A DNA stretch of 64,000 nucleotides from Pseudonocardiales bacterium. GTDB taxonomy: Bacteria > Actinomycetota > Actinomycetes > Mycobacteriales > Jatrophihabitantaceae. The notes beneath the pieces are model-generated. The model was not told where the DNA came from. It did not search any database and saw only the letters and a program-made list of their open reading frames with translations. This document shows positions 35,901-44,556 of the stretch, piece by piece. The stretch's first letter is position 1, and the number at the start of each line of letters is the position of its first letter. The position numbers were made by a program, and so were the translations under genes. The stretch covers positions 1 through 64,000 of the forward strand of contig JAVEET010000030.1 in assembly GCA_030840295.1 (NCBI GenBank). Direction: 5' to 3'.

Positions 35901-36016
35901 GATCCACCCTCCCGCGACCTGCCATGCCCGGCCGCTTGCATGAGCAGATTGTGCCAGCCGTCCCTCGGCGGCCCGCCGACGAACATGTTCATGCGGTTCG
36001 CTCAAAATGAAGGAGG

Positions 36017-36057
36017 GCCCGAAGGCGCGAGTCATTGCTGACTCAGGTCCTTCGGGC
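36017..36057. terminator. Bidirectional hairpin between two genes
   Basis: GCCCGAAGG (36017-36025) pairs with CCTTCGGGC (36049-36057), with an inner GAGTCA/TGACTC. It lies beyond the start side of the kinase gene and overlaps the stop of the next gene on the minus strand, so it can end leftward transcripts from 36043-37092. Confidence 0.65.
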
Positions 36058-37092
36058 ATCTAGCTCGACGACTTTCTCACCAGCTTCGAAGCCGTGGCCG
36101 GCGACGCTGACTCGCGCGGTCAGGTAACCCGTGTATTCAGCGCCGGGTCGGATGTAGCCGTCCATCTCCTTGTGGCCGAGCAACGTCGCCAGCGGCGTGA
36201 ACGCGTCGGGATCCATCCGGTGGCCACCTTCGCTCTCGGTATAGAGCGTGTTGAACAGGCGAAGGGTCGTCGTGTCGTAGTTCACGACGATCGGTTCGTC
36301 GCTCACGAGAGCCGCACTATCCCATACCGAGATGCAGTTATGGGCGGAGAGTTCCGCCCAGACGTACGCGGTATCACTGCCGTCTTGCTGGACGAGCCCG
36401 AGTCGCACCTTGGCGCCCTGGATCCAGCCAGCCTGGTTGACGATGAAGTTGTCGGCGCCGCTGTTGTCGAAGTAGATGAACATCTCGAGGGTGTCACCTG
36501 GACTGACACGCGCTCTGTCCTTCCACGATCCGTCTTCGGTCTTGACCTGAACGAAGTTGCGCTCATCACCGTGCGCTGGATTGTCGATGATGCTGTTGAA
36601 CACCGGATACGGTGCGGGCTTGTTGATCGTGAAGAGTGTGCGCTCCGGGCCCCAGCCGCCCTGGTAACGCTCTGGTTCGGACGGCGCGCGGACCGCCTCG
36701 CCAATTTCCTCCCGTGAGCCGCGGATCTGTCGTAACCGGATCGCGAGGGCCTTGATCCCCGACTCTTCCCATTCGGCGGCGGTGGCGATCTGATTCTTGT
36801 CTGCCTCGATCTGATGCGGCTGCGGATACCGCCGCAGGTAGTAGGCACCCCGACGCCTACTGAGGTCATTCCGTGGGCCGTCGAAGCCGACCGCAAGTGC
36901 GTTGCGCACCGCTTGCTCTCCTAACGACGAGCCGAGGCCGTCGACCATCGCTTCGAAGTCGGCATACGAGATCATCTTGCGCAGCATCTCGGTCCGAAGC
37001 CACTTGTCCGGGGTAAGACCTTGGCCCTTGCGGAGCAGTTTGACGTCCTCGCGCACGCCGTCCAGCCAGGCCTCGTCCAGGTCGTCGTCCAA
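36043..37092 (-). CDS. Unknown protein with a beta-rich C-terminal region
   Basis: 349 residues. The N-terminal 120 residues are helical and basic (DKWLRTEMLRKMISYADFEA). From about 160 a beta-rich region has repeated hydrophobic strands (LEMFIYFDNSGADNFIVNQA, AKVRLGLVQQ) resembling cell-surface or adhesion-like folds, but no signal peptide is visible. Stop codon lies inside the downstream hairpin. No family recognised. Confidence 0.6.
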   Translation of the reverse strand: MDDDLDEAWLDGVREDVKLLRKGQGLTPDKWLRTEMLRKMISYADFEAMVDGLGSSLGEQAVRNALAVGFDGPRNDLSRRRGAYYLRRYPQPHQIEADKNQIATAAEWEESGIKALAIRLRQIRGSREEIGEAVRAPSEPERYQGGWGPERTLFTINKPAPYPVFNSIIDNPAHGDERNFVQVKTEDGSWKDRARVSPGDTLEMFIYFDNSGADNFIVNQAGWIQGAKVRLGLVQQDGSDTAYVWAELSAHNCISVWDSAALVSDEPIVVNYDTTTLRLFNTLYTESEGGHRMDPDAFTPLATLLGHKEMDGYIRPGAEYTGYLTARVSVAGHGFEAGEKVVELDARRT

Positions 37093-37217
37093 CTTTCTCC
37101 CAACTTCTTCCCGAGTTTCTGCTCTGTAGCCCGACTGTCCCAGCGTGCGAGTTTATCGGTGCTGACGATCACGTCAGTGGAGGCAGAGGCCCAACGAGGG
37201 CAGATAGAAGGCATGAG

Positions 37218-37511
37218 ATGGCAGGCACGATCACCCTCTTTGGGGTTCCGCTCCCCGAGGAACCCGACTGGTCGTCAAGGCGCGGCCAGAACAAGGAACT
37301 CGCGAAGACCGTCGGCAAGATCCGTCAGGGTGGCCTCGGTCTTGACGGTGCGGCCGCTCTGACCGGGCGGTCAATGGATGCACTGTACGGCCTCGACATC
37401 AAGCGCCGCGCGCTGGCGGGCAACGACCCCGGTCTCAACGCTGCGATGGCCGAGCTGGAGATGGCCTTCGTCCAGAAGGCCAAGGGCATCATCGGCGGAG
37501 TGGACCGGTGA
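37218..37511 (+). CDS. Small unknown protein, first of a run in the mobile element
   Basis: 97 residues. Starts MAGTITLFGVPLPEEPDWSS; hydrophobic helices alternate with charge, no membrane span. ATG at 37218 with AGAAGG upstream. Its stop overlaps the GTG of the next gene (GTGA), so the run is co-translated. Function unknown. Confidence 0.6.
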   Translation: MAGTITLFGVPLPEEPDWSSRRGQNKELAKTVGKIRQGGLGLDGAAALTGRSMDALYGLDIKRRALAGNDPGLNAAMAELEMAFVQKAKGIIGGVDR

Positions 37512-37720
37512 CGGACATGGCTCAGCCGGACAGCCGCGCGGCACTCGACGAGCATTCGATCTTCCGGGATTGGCACGCACATCTCGACTCAGTTCGCGCC
37601 GCGACTGGTTCACAAGGTGCGTTGCCCGGGTCACCAGGAGATACGGCGACGTCCGTGGCCGCGCTGATCACGGACCAGACCGCGTGGCAGGCGCTACCCG
37701 CGGGAGACAGCGATGGGTGA
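37508..37720 (+). CDS. Small unknown protein
   Basis: 70 residues, overlapping both neighbours (4 bases upstream, 8 downstream). Soluble, low complexity. GTG start at 37508, or ATG four codons later. Function unknown. Confidence 0.5.
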   Translation: MTDMAQPDSRAALDEHSIFRDWHAHLDSVRAATGSQGALPGSPGDTATSVAALITDQTAWQALPAGDSDG

Positions 37721-37982
37721 CTTCCTGGCCGATGCGCTCGCCGGCGCCCTCCTAGTCGTCGTTTACGGCCCAGTGCTCGTCGTCGGTTACCTGCTCAAGT
37801 ACACGGCGCTCGGCCTCTGGACTCTCGGCCGGCTCATCGTCGCGCTAGCGCTGGCACTGCCGACGGTGCAGCGCTGGCAGGTCGATCGGCGCACCAACCG
37901 CGCCATCGCGGCCATCAACGACCTTGCCCAGATCGCGAGCCGGGACATGGACCGCCTCGCCCGATCCGCTGGAAGGAGGTGA
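37713..37982 (+). CDS. Small membrane protein of the mobile element
   Basis: 89 residues with one or two hydrophobic spans (ADALAGALLVVVYGPVLVVG, then LWTLGRLIVALALALP) and a basic C-terminal tail (WQVDRRTNRAIA). Probably inserted in the membrane. It precedes another small gene with a strong SD. Could be part of a transfer or regulatory module; unknown. Confidence 0.6.
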   Translation: MGDFLADALAGALLVVVYGPVLVVGYLLKYTALGLWTLGRLIVALALALPTVQRWQVDRRTNRAIAAINDLAQIASRDMDRLARSAGRR

Positions 37983-37986
37983 ACAG

Positions 37987-38205
37987 ATGCGACCACAAAC
38001 CAAGGCACCCAAGCCGCTGACTGTTGAGCAGATTGTCGAGAGCGTCGCGAACGATGTCATCCAGCTCATCGAGTCAACCCGGGTGCTGGCTGGCTTGCTC
38101 GGCACACAGACCCACCGGCAGCTGTTCCAGGCGGCCGCGGCCGAATACGCCGACGCCGTCGGCGAGCGAGTGCTCGACCAACTGTTCGGCGCCGAGACAG
38201 CCTGA
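37987..38205 (+). CDS. Small helical protein
   Basis: 72 residues, helical, starting MRPQTKAPKPLT with LTVEQIVESVANDVIQLIES. GGAGGTGAAC seven bases before the ATG at 37987 is an excellent SD. Four bp after the membrane gene. Function unknown. Confidence 0.65.
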   Translation: MRPQTKAPKPLTVEQIVESVANDVIQLIESTRVLAGLLGTQTHRQLFQAAAAEYADAVGERVLDQLFGAETA

Positions 38206-38239
38206 CCCATTCGCAACCACTCAATGAAGGAGGTGACCC

Positions 38240-38434
38240 ATGACTGACATAACACCAGACAGCTGGCACGAAGCCGACTTCGCGTTCGCCGTGGAGGCGA
38301 CCGTCGAAGTCCTCCGCGCCGAGGCGGCTGAAATCGCCATGGAAGACCAGCTCGCTGGCAGCCTGCTTGGCCGACTCGCCAACGCCTACGCCGCACAGGC
38401 ACTCGAACTCGGCCAGGAGTTCCTCTACCGCTAG
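38240..38434 (+). CDS. Small helical protein
   Basis: 64 residues, acidic and alanine-rich (FAFAVEATVEVLRAEAAEIA). GGAGGTGACCC before the ATG is a near-perfect SD. Possibly a structural or regulatory element protein; unknown. Confidence 0.6.
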   Translation: MTDITPDSWHEADFAFAVEATVEVLRAEAAEIAMEDQLAGSLLGRLANAYAAQALELGQEFLYR

Positions 38435-38558
38435 ACCGCCGAACGCCGGCCCGGGTCATCTCGGCGGCACGGCACTCCCCCCAGTGGACGCACGAGGCCA
38501 CCAGATCACGGGTGGTCACGGTGGCCTCGTGCGCCCGAAACCGACCGGAAGGAAGATC

Positions 38559-38630
38559 ATGAGCTCCAACGCGATGGCCGGATCGCACGATCGCGCGCGC
38601 GAGTCCGTACATACCGGAGAGTCGTCGTGA
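38559..38630 (+). CDS. Tiny leader-type peptide ORF
   Basis: 23 residues (MSSNAMAGSHDRARESVHTG, then ESS). GGAAGGAAGATC precedes the ATG, and its stop overlaps the GTG of the next membrane gene (GTGA), so it may set translation of that gene. Below the usual size limit for confident calling. Confidence 0.4.
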   Translation: MSSNAMAGSHDRARESVHTGESS

Positions 38631-38821
38631 GAGACGACGTCCGCAGCTGGGGCGGCAGAGTGGTCGGCTTCGCCGGGTCCCTGTTGTTCGCAGCGGTGCT
38701 TCTCTATCTCGCTGTCGGGCTGTTGCGATGCATTTGGCTGTGGTTGGTGGGCGTCGCAATTGTGGTCGCGTGCCTCGGGATTGCAATCTGGTGGCTGAGA
38801 CGGCGGAAAACATATTGGTGA
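38627..38821 (+). CDS. Small two-span membrane protein
   Basis: 64 residues with two hydrophobic helices (VVGFAGSLLFAAVLLYLAVG and LWLVGVAIVVACLGIAIWWL) and a basic C-terminus. GTG start coupled to the tiny upstream ORF. Membrane location in the element is clear; function unknown. Confidence 0.6.
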   Translation: MRDDVRSWGGRVVGFAGSLLFAAVLLYLAVGLLRCIWLWLVGVAIVVACLGIAIWWLRRRKTYW

Positions 38822-38898
38822 AAATGCAAACTCCAAATTGCCTCCGAATATCAGAGGTCGGGGTATTCCCGCCCGCGAAGTAGTTTTTACAATAGGTC

Positions 38899-38927
38899 TT
38901 GCGTGTTGATTTGATTCAACGTATAAC
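38899..38927 (+). promoter_or_regulatory. Promoter with inverted-repeat operator filling the spacer
   Basis: TTGCGT (38899-38904) and TATAAC (38922-38927) with a 17-base spacer. GTTGAT-TTGA-TTCAAC (38905-38920) fills the spacer and is an almost perfect inverted repeat of the pattern RTTGAA-N4-TTCAAY seen again at 38944 and 45287, so a repressor would block RNA polymerase. It drives the small gene and the transfer-type genes from 39013. Confidence 0.6.
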
Positions 38928-38943
38928 AAAAGGCACGCCCCGC

Positions 38944-38959
38944 GTTGAATTCATTCAAT
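38944..38959 (+). promoter_or_regulatory. Second operator copy upstream of 39013
   Basis: GTTGAA-TTCA-TTCAAT; the inverted repeat is centred 39 bases from the first, about 55 bases before the next start codon. The same pattern is found at 45287-45302. Confidence 0.6.
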
Positions 38960-39012
38960 AGCCGCGAATGGCACCGCAATTATCAAACGAGAAATGAGAG
39001 GAGAGCAGAGCT

Positions 39013-39243
39013 ATGTCCACCACACCCCGCACGCCCCGAAAGGGTAACCGCCACGAGCGGCATATCACTGTCCGTGCTATTCGCCGTGACCAGCCGGATG
39101 TGCGCAAACTGTCCCGGGCCATTATCGCCCTGGCAATGGCGCAAGCTGAGGCCGAAGCCGAGAAGGCCAAAGACGGCACCGATGAGCCGGCGACAGACGC
39201 GAACCAACTGCTGGAGTCCGAGGGAGAGCGGGATGCCAGATAA
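39013..39243 (+). CDS. Small unknown protein before the coupling ATPase
   Basis: 76 residues, basic in the first half (RKGNRHERHITVRAIRRDQP), acidic and alanine-rich after, hinting at DNA binding or an adaptor role. GAGAGGAGAGCAG gives a strong SD. Its stop lies inside the start region of the next gene (11-base overlap). Function unknown; operon position right after the operators suggests it belongs to the transfer unit. Confidence 0.6.
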   Translation: MSTTPRTPRKGNRHERHITVRAIRRDQPDVRKLSRAIIALAMAQAEAEAEKAKDGTDEPATDANQLLESEGERDAR

Positions 39244-41380
39244 GCCATTCGTCTGGCGTCAGTTGCATTGGCCGACGCCGCTCGATCCGGAGCGACTCAC
39301 GACGCTGCTGCGGGTCTGGTCGACCGATGTCGTGTCCCAGGAGATTGTGCTGGAGACCCGGGCGACCGCAACGGGTGTCCGCTGGCTCCTTGGTGCCCGC
39401 GTCGACTCTCTGCCCCGGCTGCTCGATCCCGCTCGCGACCTCATTCCCGGCCTGTCGGCGGTCGAGGCGAGCGCACCGCGCGAGGACATCCAGACCTGTC
39501 GCCGGCTCAGCATCTCAACGCGCCACCGGCCGCTCCACGACGACCCCGTCGCGGTCACCCGGGCGGTGTTCAGCGCCCTGCACCGCGCGCGACCGGACGA
39601 GGAAGTCGTCTTACAGCTGGTCCTTGGTCCGCGCCGCAAGCCAGCCGTCATCCCGAACGAGATCCCTTCGTCATATGTCAGGCCGCTCTGGCAGAACGTC
39701 TTCTCTCAGCCCGGTGCCAATCTCGACACCGAGAAGCGGCAAGCGCTGCGCGCCAAGCACGCCGCCCACGGCTTCGCCTGCACCATCCGGCTCGGCGTCC
39801 GCGCCACCCGCGTCGACCGCCGCAAGTCACTTCTGCTCGGCTTGTACGGCGCACTGCGCTCCGTTGAGGACACCGGCACCCACCTGCGGCTCATGAACGA
39901 GCTACCCCACCGGCTCAACCAGCCGCGCACGCCGTGGATCTGGCCCCTGGTCATGAACACGATCGAGCTGACTAGCCTGGCCGGTGCTCCGCTCGGGGAT
40001 GACGACCTGCCGGGCCTGCCCGCCGCCCATCCGCGGCTGCTCGCACCCGAACACCTCGCGAAGGCTGGTGACCGCGTCATCGCGGCCGCCACCGCACCCG
40101 GTGTGACTGGCAACCTCGGCTACTCGGTCGCGGATTCAACCAGGCACAGTTGGTTTTTGGGTCCGAACGGGACCGGCAAAACTACCGCCTTGTTGAATTT
40201 GATCACCCAGGATATGGCGGCCGGTCGCGCCGTCGTGGTCGTCGAACCGAAGGATCTCGTCAGCGAGGTGCTGGCCCGCGTGCCAGCTAACCGCCGCGAC
40301 GACGTCGTGCTGCTCGATGCCAGCGACCCCGAAAGTGTCGTCGGCTTCAACCCGCTCGCCTCGGCGGGCAGATCGCCCGACCTGGTGGCCGACACCATCC
40401 TTGGCGTCTTCCATGCGCTGTATGCAGATAGTTGGGGGCCACGCACCCAGGACGTGCTGCACAACGCGCTGCTCACCCTCGCCCGCCGTGATGACGCCTC
40501 GCTGATCATGCTGCCGCTGCTGCTGACCAACCCAGCCTTCCGCCGCTCGATGACCAAGACCGCGATGCAGGATGATCGCTTCGCGACGGGGCCATTCTGG
40601 GCAGCCTTCGAAGCACTCAGCGACGCCGAACGGGCGCAGGTCATCGCACCGGCCATGAACAAGCTGCGGCCGTGGCTGATCCGCCCATCGCTACGTGCCG
40701 TCCTCGCCCAGCAACAGCCGCGCTTCAACGTCCGCCAGGTGCTGACCGATAAAAAGATCCTGCTCGTCCCGCTCAGCAAAGGCACCCTCGGACCGGAAGG
40801 TGCCCAGCTGCTCGGCGCCATGGTGCTCAGCGAACTCTGGCAAGCCATCCGCGAGCGCGTCACCGTGCCGGTCAACGAGCGCACGCCCGTCATGGTTTAC
40901 ATCGACGAGGTTCAAGATTTCCTGAAGCTGCCCACCGACCTGGCCGACGTGCTGGCGACGTCGCGCTCGCTCGGGGCCAGCTTCCACGTCGCGCACCAAT
41001 ACAGGGATCAGCTCAGCCCGAACATGCGCTCAGCCTTCGAGACCAACGCCCGCTCCCGGATCGCCTTTCAGCTATCCGCAGCGGATGCCAAGGCCATGGC
41101 CGCGGGCCAGAGCGAGCTGACCGCCAACGACTTCACTGCCCTCGGCGCCTACGAGGTCTACGCCCAGCTGATGCACGACGGCCACCTGACCGGCTGGGCA
41201 TCGGGCAAGACACTGCCGCCGCCACCAACCACCAGCAACCCGCGTGACATCCGCGCCGCCAGCCGCGCCAACTACGGCCGACCGGTCGCCGAGATCGAGG
41301 CCAGCTTCGCCGAACTGCTCGACCAGCCACCGCAAGCACCGCCGAAAGCGCCCGGACGGCTGCCCCGGAGGGACGCATGA
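39233..41380 (+). CDS. VirD4/TraM-type coupling ATPase (HerA/FtsK superfamily)
   Basis: 715 residues. Walker A GPNGTGKTT near 309-317, Walker B VMVYIDEVQDF near 553-563, then DVLATSRSLGASFHVAHQY and FETNARSRIAFQLSAADAK, typical of type IV secretion coupling and TraM-recognition ATPases that dock a DNA substrate at the channel. The first 300 residues, a beta-rich region (LVLGPRRKPAVIPNEIP), are specific to actinobacterial versions. ATG at 39233 with GAGGGAGAGC. It overlaps the preceding and following genes by 11 and 4 bases. Role: probably binds element DNA for transfer; no relaxase or VirB-like gene is visible, so it may rely on another element. Confidence 0.85.
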   Translation: MPDKPFVWRQLHWPTPLDPERLTTLLRVWSTDVVSQEIVLETRATATGVRWLLGARVDSLPRLLDPARDLIPGLSAVEASAPREDIQTCRRLSISTRHRPLHDDPVAVTRAVFSALHRARPDEEVVLQLVLGPRRKPAVIPNEIPSSYVRPLWQNVFSQPGANLDTEKRQALRAKHAAHGFACTIRLGVRATRVDRRKSLLLGLYGALRSVEDTGTHLRLMNELPHRLNQPRTPWIWPLVMNTIELTSLAGAPLGDDDLPGLPAAHPRLLAPEHLAKAGDRVIAAATAPGVTGNLGYSVADSTRHSWFLGPNGTGKTTALLNLITQDMAAGRAVVVVEPKDLVSEVLARVPANRRDDVVLLDASDPESVVGFNPLASAGRSPDLVADTILGVFHALYADSWGPRTQDVLHNALLTLARRDDASLIMLPLLLTNPAFRRSMTKTAMQDDRFATGPFWAAFEALSDAERAQVIAPAMNKLRPWLIRPSLRAVLAQQQPRFNVRQVLTDKKILLVPLSKGTLGPEGAQLLGAMVLSELWQAIRERVTVPVNERTPVMVYIDEVQDFLKLPTDLADVLATSRSLGASFHVAHQYRDQLSPNMRSAFETNARSRIAFQLSAADAKAMAAGQSELTANDFTALGAYEVYAQLMHDGHLTGWASGKTLPPPPTTSNPRDIRAASRANYGRPVAEIEASFAELLDQPPQAPPKAPGRLPRRDA

Positions 41381-42318
41381 CCGGGGAGAGCGGCGTTCCC
41401 GCCGCTGTTCCCGCCGCGTGGTCACACACACCGCTGTCCCCGAACGATTCCGCACACTCTGCTCAGTTAAGGGCCGGTAATACCTCTGCCACCTCCGGTG
41501 TCAGAGGAACACCCCCGCCTCGCCTTGGCCGCCTGGCACTCGACCGGCTCCGCTCCAGCCTCAGCGACCGTGACTTGGCCGTGCTCCGCAGCGTGGCCAG
41601 CCACCGGTTCCTGACCACCAAGCACATCGACAAGCTGCACTTCACCGGTCTGGCCGGTGACAGCTGGGGCACCCGGATGGGCCGCCGGGTACTGAAGCGG
41701 CTGCATGAGCAACGCATCCTGACCCGCCTCGACCAACGCATCGGCGGTGTCCGGTCGGGCTCCGCGTCCCTCGTCTGGCAGGTCGGCCCGGTCGGTGACC
41801 GGCTGCTGCGCATGGACAGCGGGCGGCGCATTCGCGGGCGTCAGCACGAACCGTCGCAGCGGTTGCTCAAGCATTGCCTGGCGATCGCCGACACCCATGT
41901 CGCCCTCGTCCGGGCCGCCCGTGCGGAGTCCTTTGAACTGCTTGACGTCGCGACTGAGCCGCACTGTTGGCGCACCTTCACCGGCATCGCCGGTGAGCCC
42001 CGCGTCCTCAAGCCGGACCTCACCGTCATCACTGCCAGCGGCTCGTACGAAGATCACTGGTTCATTGAGATCGACCTCGGCGGTGAGCACGTACCGACCA
42101 TCCTCGATAAATGCCGCATATATGAGGCCTACCGGTCGAGCGGTATCGAGGACGAACAACGTGGTGTGTTCCCGGTCGTCGTCTGGCTTATGCACAGCGA
42201 GGAGCGCGCGCATATTCTCCGGCAAGCGCTGACTAGCGCGCGCCAGCTCGACCCGCAGCTGTTCCGGGTTACCACGGCCCAGCACCTCATTGACCTGGTG
42301 GCTGGAGGCTCAGCGTGA
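41377..42318 (+). CDS. Replication-relaxation family protein
   Basis: 313 residues. The central part (DRDLAVLRSVASHRFLTTKH, MGRRVLKRLHEQRILTRLDQ) is a winged-helix followed by a segment with KPDLTVIT and ENHWFIEIDLGGE-like strand (DHWFIEIDLGG), the signature of the Replic_Relax family found in actinobacterial plasmids and integrative elements. Thought to help initiate replication or transfer. Overlaps neighbours by 4 bases each side, so it is in the same operon as the coupling ATPase and the DNA methylase. Confidence 0.8.
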   Translation: MTGESGVPAAVPAAWSHTPLSPNDSAHSAQLRAGNTSATSGVRGTPPPRLGRLALDRLRSSLSDRDLAVLRSVASHRFLTTKHIDKLHFTGLAGDSWGTRMGRRVLKRLHEQRILTRLDQRIGGVRSGSASLVWQVGPVGDRLLRMDSGRRIRGRQHEPSQRLLKHCLAIADTHVALVRAARAESFELLDVATEPHCWRTFTGIAGEPRVLKPDLTVITASGSYEDHWFIEIDLGGEHVPTILDKCRIYEAYRSSGIEDEQRGVFPVVVWLMHSEERAHILRQALTSARQLDPQLFRVTTAQHLIDLVAGGSA

Positions 42319-43343
42319 GTCGCGTGGTCCGTAACCAGGTGCTGGTCGGCGACGCGACCGAGCAGCTCCGCAAGCTCCCCGACGGCAGCATCGATATGGT
42401 CCTGACCTCGCCGCCGTATTTCCGGCTCCGCAACTACGAGGTCGACGGCCAGCTCGGACTCGAAGGCCACGTCGAGGCCTGGGTCACCGGGCTGCGTACG
42501 GTTGCCGCCGAGTGCGCCAGGGTTCTCGTCCCAACCGGCAGCCTGTGGCTCAATCTGGGGGACACCTTCTCGACGCACGCTCGCCAAGGTGCGATCCGCA
42601 AGTCGCTTCTCCTCGGGCCCGAGCGGCTGGCGCTGGCTTTGACCCGGGACGGTTGGACGCTGCGCAACAAGATCGTCTGGGCCAAGACCAACCCCGTCCC
42701 CAGCTCGGTGCGTGACCGGCTGTCCGCCACCCACGAGCTGATCTACGTCCTGGTCCGCCAGGCCGACTATTTCTTCGACCTGGACTCGATCCGCGAGCCG
42801 CACACCAGCAAGATCACGAAACGCCGGGCGATCAAAGACCGGGGCATCGAGGCCTGGCGCGGCCCGAACGGTGACGACGCCGCCGGGCTGGACACGATCA
42901 AGGCCGAAGGACGCGTCGGGCACCCGCTGGGCAAGAACCCGGGCGATGTCTGGCGGCTGGCCAGTAGTAGTTACCGGGGTGCCCACCACGCCACGTTCCC
43001 GGTCCAGCTCGCCACCCGCATGCTCATGGCGGGCTGCCCGGAGAAGCGCTGCACCGCCTGCCGGTTGCCCCACAAGCGACGCCTCATCCGCGCCCTCGGC
43101 GGCACCGCCGTCCGGGGCGCCCTCGGCCCGACCTGTGACTGCAGCGCACCCGCTGAGCCCGGATTCGTCCTCGACCCGTTCTTCGGCGCGGGCACAACCG
43201 CCGTTGCCGCGGAGGCCCACGGCCGGGACTGGCTGGGTATCGAGCTCAACCCGGACTTCGCGAAGCTGGCGACCAGGCGTATCGAGGCGGCACGAGCGAC
43301 CAGCGCGACGTCTCCCCCGAACTCGACCCGGCGGCCGGCATGA
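42315..43343 (+). CDS. Site-specific DNA methyltransferase of the mobile element
   Basis: 342 residues. Catalytic TSPPYF near 32-37 precedes the SAM motif DPFFGAGTT near 288, the order of a permuted (beta-class) amino-methyltransferase for N4-cytosine or N6-adenine. A Cys-rich insert (CPEKRCTACRLP, TCDCSAP) could bind zinc. No endonuclease lies beside it, so it is an orphan methylase; with ArdA it probably protects the element against host restriction. Overlaps the upstream gene by 4 bases. Confidence 0.85.
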   Translation: MSRVVRNQVLVGDATEQLRKLPDGSIDMVLTSPPYFRLRNYEVDGQLGLEGHVEAWVTGLRTVAAECARVLVPTGSLWLNLGDTFSTHARQGAIRKSLLLGPERLALALTRDGWTLRNKIVWAKTNPVPSSVRDRLSATHELIYVLVRQADYFFDLDSIREPHTSKITKRRAIKDRGIEAWRGPNGDDAAGLDTIKAEGRVGHPLGKNPGDVWRLASSSYRGAHHATFPVQLATRMLMAGCPEKRCTACRLPHKRRLIRALGGTAVRGALGPTCDCSAPAEPGFVLDPFFGAGTTAVAAEAHGRDWLGIELNPDFAKLATRRIEAARATSATSPPNSTRRPA

Positions 43344-43425
43344 GCCGCCTCGTCGGTGTCATGCGGTCGATTTTCGTGACCTGCAACAGGCAGATCACCG
43401 ACCGCACAGCACCGAGGAGGTAGCC

Positions 43426-43770
43426 ATGTCCAACCCGGACAACGGCACCGCAAAGGGCAGCGTGAAAACGCTGGCCATCCGGTTGGAACCGGAGCTCCAC
43501 GCGCAACTGAGCCTGATTGCTCAGCTACGCGACAGCACCATCACCGATGAGATCCGGCAGGCGATCGAGGCGCACATCGTTTCGGTCAAATCCGCCCCGG
43601 AACTCGCCGCGCGGGCCGACGGCGTGCTCGAGGACATTGAGCGCGAAGCCGTCGCCCGACGGGCCGCCATCGCAACGCTGTTCGGGGAGACCCCGGCCAG
43701 CGAACCCGCGACGAGCCCGACGCCGATCAGCCGCCCCCGCGGCGGCCGGAAGGCAGGTGGCGACGCCTAA
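43426..43770 (+). CDS. Ribbon-helix-helix type DNA-binding protein
   Basis: 114 residues. VKTLAIRLEPELHAQLSLIA fits an RHH strand-helix, followed by DSTITDEIRQAIEAHI; the tail is helical then basic (RPRGGRKAGGDA). GAGGAGGTAGCC before the ATG at 43426 is a strong SD. Probably a small regulator or partition-type DNA binder of the element. Confidence 0.7.
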   Translation: MSNPDNGTAKGSVKTLAIRLEPELHAQLSLIAQLRDSTITDEIRQAIEAHIVSVKSAPELAARADGVLEDIEREAVARRAAIATLFGETPASEPATSPTPISRPRGGRKAGGDA

Positions 43771-43879
43771 TCGGTGACCACCCCGGCGGGGACGAGCGGA
43801 TTGAGCACTGCGCTCATCCGACTCGTCTCCGCCGGACACAAAAAACAGAACGAACAACCAGTAAGTGAGAGGAGGTGAC

Positions 43880-44539
43880 ATGGAGCATGAGGGACAACCT
43901 GATCGAAGCCACGACGAGCAGCTGCCGCTCTGGTCCGCCGAACAGCGACCGGATCGGCAGCCGCGCGTCTGGATCGGCTCCCTGGCCGACCTTGAGCGCG
44001 GCATCCTCCACGGTGAGTGGATCGACGCCGCTCGCGAAGCTGTCGATATCCAGGCTGACATCCAGTCGCTGCTCGACGCCTCGCCGAGCGCGAGCGGGCG
44101 CGGAGAGCCCGTCGAGGACTGGGCAATCTTCGACGCCGACGGCTTCGACGGACATCCCTTGGCACCCCGCGAGCGCATCGAGACCATCAGCCGGCTCGCC
44201 CGCGGCATCACCGAGCACGGACCGGCGTTCGTGGCTTGGAGCCACATCGTCGGTATCGACAATGAGGCAGCCCTGGCCGGCTTCGAGCAGGCCTACCTCG
44301 GCCGGTTCAACTCCGTCGAGGATTACGCCCGCACGATCATGCAGGAGCTGGGCTACCTCGATGAGATCACCGGACTCAGCCCACGCGTCCGCCGCTACCT
44401 CGACATCCGCTGGGACCGGCTCGCCCACGACATCTGGACCAGCGGCGACGTCGAGATCGTGCACGCGGGCGGCGGCGGGGTGTGGGTCTTCGATACCCGC
44501 CCCACTGACCCTCACGACCCACAACAACCAACCAAATAA
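43880..44539 (+). CDS. ardA: ArdA-type antirestriction protein, copy 1
   Basis: 219 residues. The region WIGSLADLERGILHGEWIDA, later EDWAIFDADGF and FEQAYLGRF, is characteristic of ArdA, a DNA-mimic that inhibits type I restriction enzymes and sometimes their methylation. Highly acidic, as expected. GGAGGTGAC before the ATG at 43880. Followed by a second ardA-like gene 17 bp away, giving a tandem pair. Confidence 0.85.
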   Translation: MEHEGQPDRSHDEQLPLWSAEQRPDRQPRVWIGSLADLERGILHGEWIDAAREAVDIQADIQSLLDASPSASGRGEPVEDWAIFDADGFDGHPLAPRERIETISRLARGITEHGPAFVAWSHIVGIDNEAALAGFEQAYLGRFNSVEDYARTIMQELGYLDEITGLSPRVRRYLDIRWDRLAHDIWTSGDVEIVHAGGGGVWVFDTRPTDPHDPQQPTK

Positions 44540-44556
44540 GCAACGAAGGAGGTGAC

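Noticed and set aside
38945-39232. N-terminal extension of the coupling ATPase gene
   Set aside because: The frame is open from 38945, but this part overlaps the operator and the small gene 39013-39243; the ATG at 39233 has a strong SD.
42129-43220. Open frame of 363 codons on the minus strand
   Set aside because: Antisense to the replication-relaxation and methylase genes; GC-rich shadow without motifs.
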